A DNA stretch of 64,000 bases from Petaurus breviceps papuanus (lineage: Eukaryota > Chordata > Mammalia > Diprotodontia > Petauridae). The DNA lies in NCBI GenBank assembly GCA_028583685.1, contig JAMXIF010000073.1, forward strand, positions 2,420,773 through 2,484,772. The letters are read 5' to 3'. Shown here piece by piece: positions 63,150 to 64,000 of the stretch. Every line of letters starts with the position of its first letter. Positions within the stretch are counted from its first letter, which is position 1. Below the pieces are notes generated by a model. The model saw only the letters and a list, made by a program, of their open reading frames with translations, did no database searches and was not told the DNA's origin. The translations under genes and the position numbers were made by a program.

Positions 63150-63640
63150 TAATTCTTTGTTGCAAGTCATTGAGCACCGAGTAGAGGAGAGAAGAAAAAT
63201 ATATTTTCAAATTAAGGTGAAGTTAAAGCAAAAAGATGCCAATAAAATTGTTTTTAAGGTAGGAAGGCAGAAGAGCAATATAAAAGGTGGACAAAGGAAG
63301 AAAGAAAAGGCAAAGAAAGATAATAAGAACACATCCATGAAGGAGGATATGAATTAGCAAAAACATCAGCAACAAAAATTCACCTTGCCCTGAGGTCCCT
63401 GAAGGGACAGGACACAAATGGTGCTCTGCTCACATGGAAAAAGCAACCTGCTTGCCTTTGTATTTAACACTGTGTCAAGAAGCAGCTTACACAGAAGAAA
63501 GAACCAGGTCCTATGTACTAAGAAGTCTATCACAGGCCTTTTTCAATAAATCCATCTTTTAAAAAAAGGAATAAAAAGTTAAAGACCAGTAAGTTTTTCC
63601 CCATACCCTACCATGAGAGATTCTCCCAGCCTCTATTTCA
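63150..63640. other. Purine-rich, unassigned stretch
   Basis: The plus strand at 63180-63370 is strongly A/G-rich; a 66-codon lysine-rich frame there is a composition effect. No repeat named. Confidence 0.35.
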
Positions 63641-63644
63641 CATG

Positions 63645-63895
63645 AGCCAGAATGCTATGAAAGAAAGACCAACCTGGAACTCAGAAGACATGAATTTGAA
63701 TCCTGGCTCTGTCACTTGCCAGTTGTGTAAACCTGGGCAAGACACTTCTTTGGGTTGCATCAGCTTTCCCATCTGTAAAAAGGGGATAATAATATTGACA
63801 CTGCAGGGTTGTTCTGAAGATGAAAAGATATTGCATACATAAATGGCTTTGTAGTCATCACATAATGATAAATGTGAGCTATCACATAAATGTGC
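63645..63895 (+). mobile_element. MIR/Ther1 SINE, near full length
   Basis: GACATGAATTTGAATCCTGG, GTTGTGTAAACCTGGGCAAG, TTTCCCATCTGTAAAAAGGG, tail GCAGGGTTGTTCTGAAGATG. Confidence 0.88.
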
Positions 63896-64000
63896 ATATA
63901 GCTTCATTCTTTACAAGTAGGGTGGGCACTGGACAAAATTTGTCTGAATGTTTTTAAGAACTCCAGTTCTTATAAATCAAAGGGACATGACATATAGCTT

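Overview
This window looks like nuclear DNA of a marsupial (metatherian) mammal, from an intergenic or deep intronic, AT-rich, repeat-dense region. The evidence is the repeat content. Marsupial tRNA-derived SINEs occur in several groups. The L1 copies have the metatherian type of ORF2 end and 3' UTR. Decayed MIR/Ther1, L2 and CR1/L3 copies lie on both strands. I cannot name the species. I found no protein-coding exon I would defend: every open frame is under 165 codons, and the longest fall inside repeats or look random. There is one run of exactly 100 N (17550-17649), which marks an assembly gap of unknown true size.

Layout. 0-5 kb: two independent 7SL (SRP) RNA retropseudogenes in opposite orientation, 1.8 kb apart. 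5.8-8.4 kb: two old L1 pieces. 10.4-11.0 kb: a TG repeat and then a repeat-free block that may be a conserved regulatory element. 11.26-16.55 kb: one L1 on the minus strand with both outer ends and a matching target-site duplication. It has lost its reverse-transcriptase region and carries two SINEs and a solo LTR. 17.5-27.6 kb: L2, MIR and SINE insertions around the gap. 27.8-28.9 kb: a repeat-free block, the best candidate regulatory region. 28.9-29.85 kb: an antisense L2 interrupted by a dimeric SINE and a second SINE. 30-48 kb: many MIRs, an L3 piece, an L1 3' end inside a MIR, one L1 inserted in another L1, and three more repeat-poor blocks (39.9-40.65, 41.4-42.2 and 45.76-46.25 kb). 49.4 kb: a readable CR1/L3 3' end. 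51-56.3 kb: a dense run of L2 copies. 56.6-59.4 kb: a nest in which an antisense L3 holds an L1, the L1 holds a SINE, and a second solo LTR ends the L3. 59.4-64 kb: MIRs and SINEs, including a SINE inside a hAT transposon inside a MIR.

No genes here work together. The main value of the window is its record of insertion order (MIR, L2 and L3 oldest; then hAT and L1; then the LTRs; then the tRNA-SINEs with clean duplications), the two 7SL pseudogenes, and several repeat-free islands rich in homeodomain-like TAATTA motifs. Calling those islands enhancers is inference; a cross-species alignment would settle it. Repeat names are from memory of family consensus sequences, not from a database search, and ends given without a target-site duplication are approximate to about 10-30 bases.
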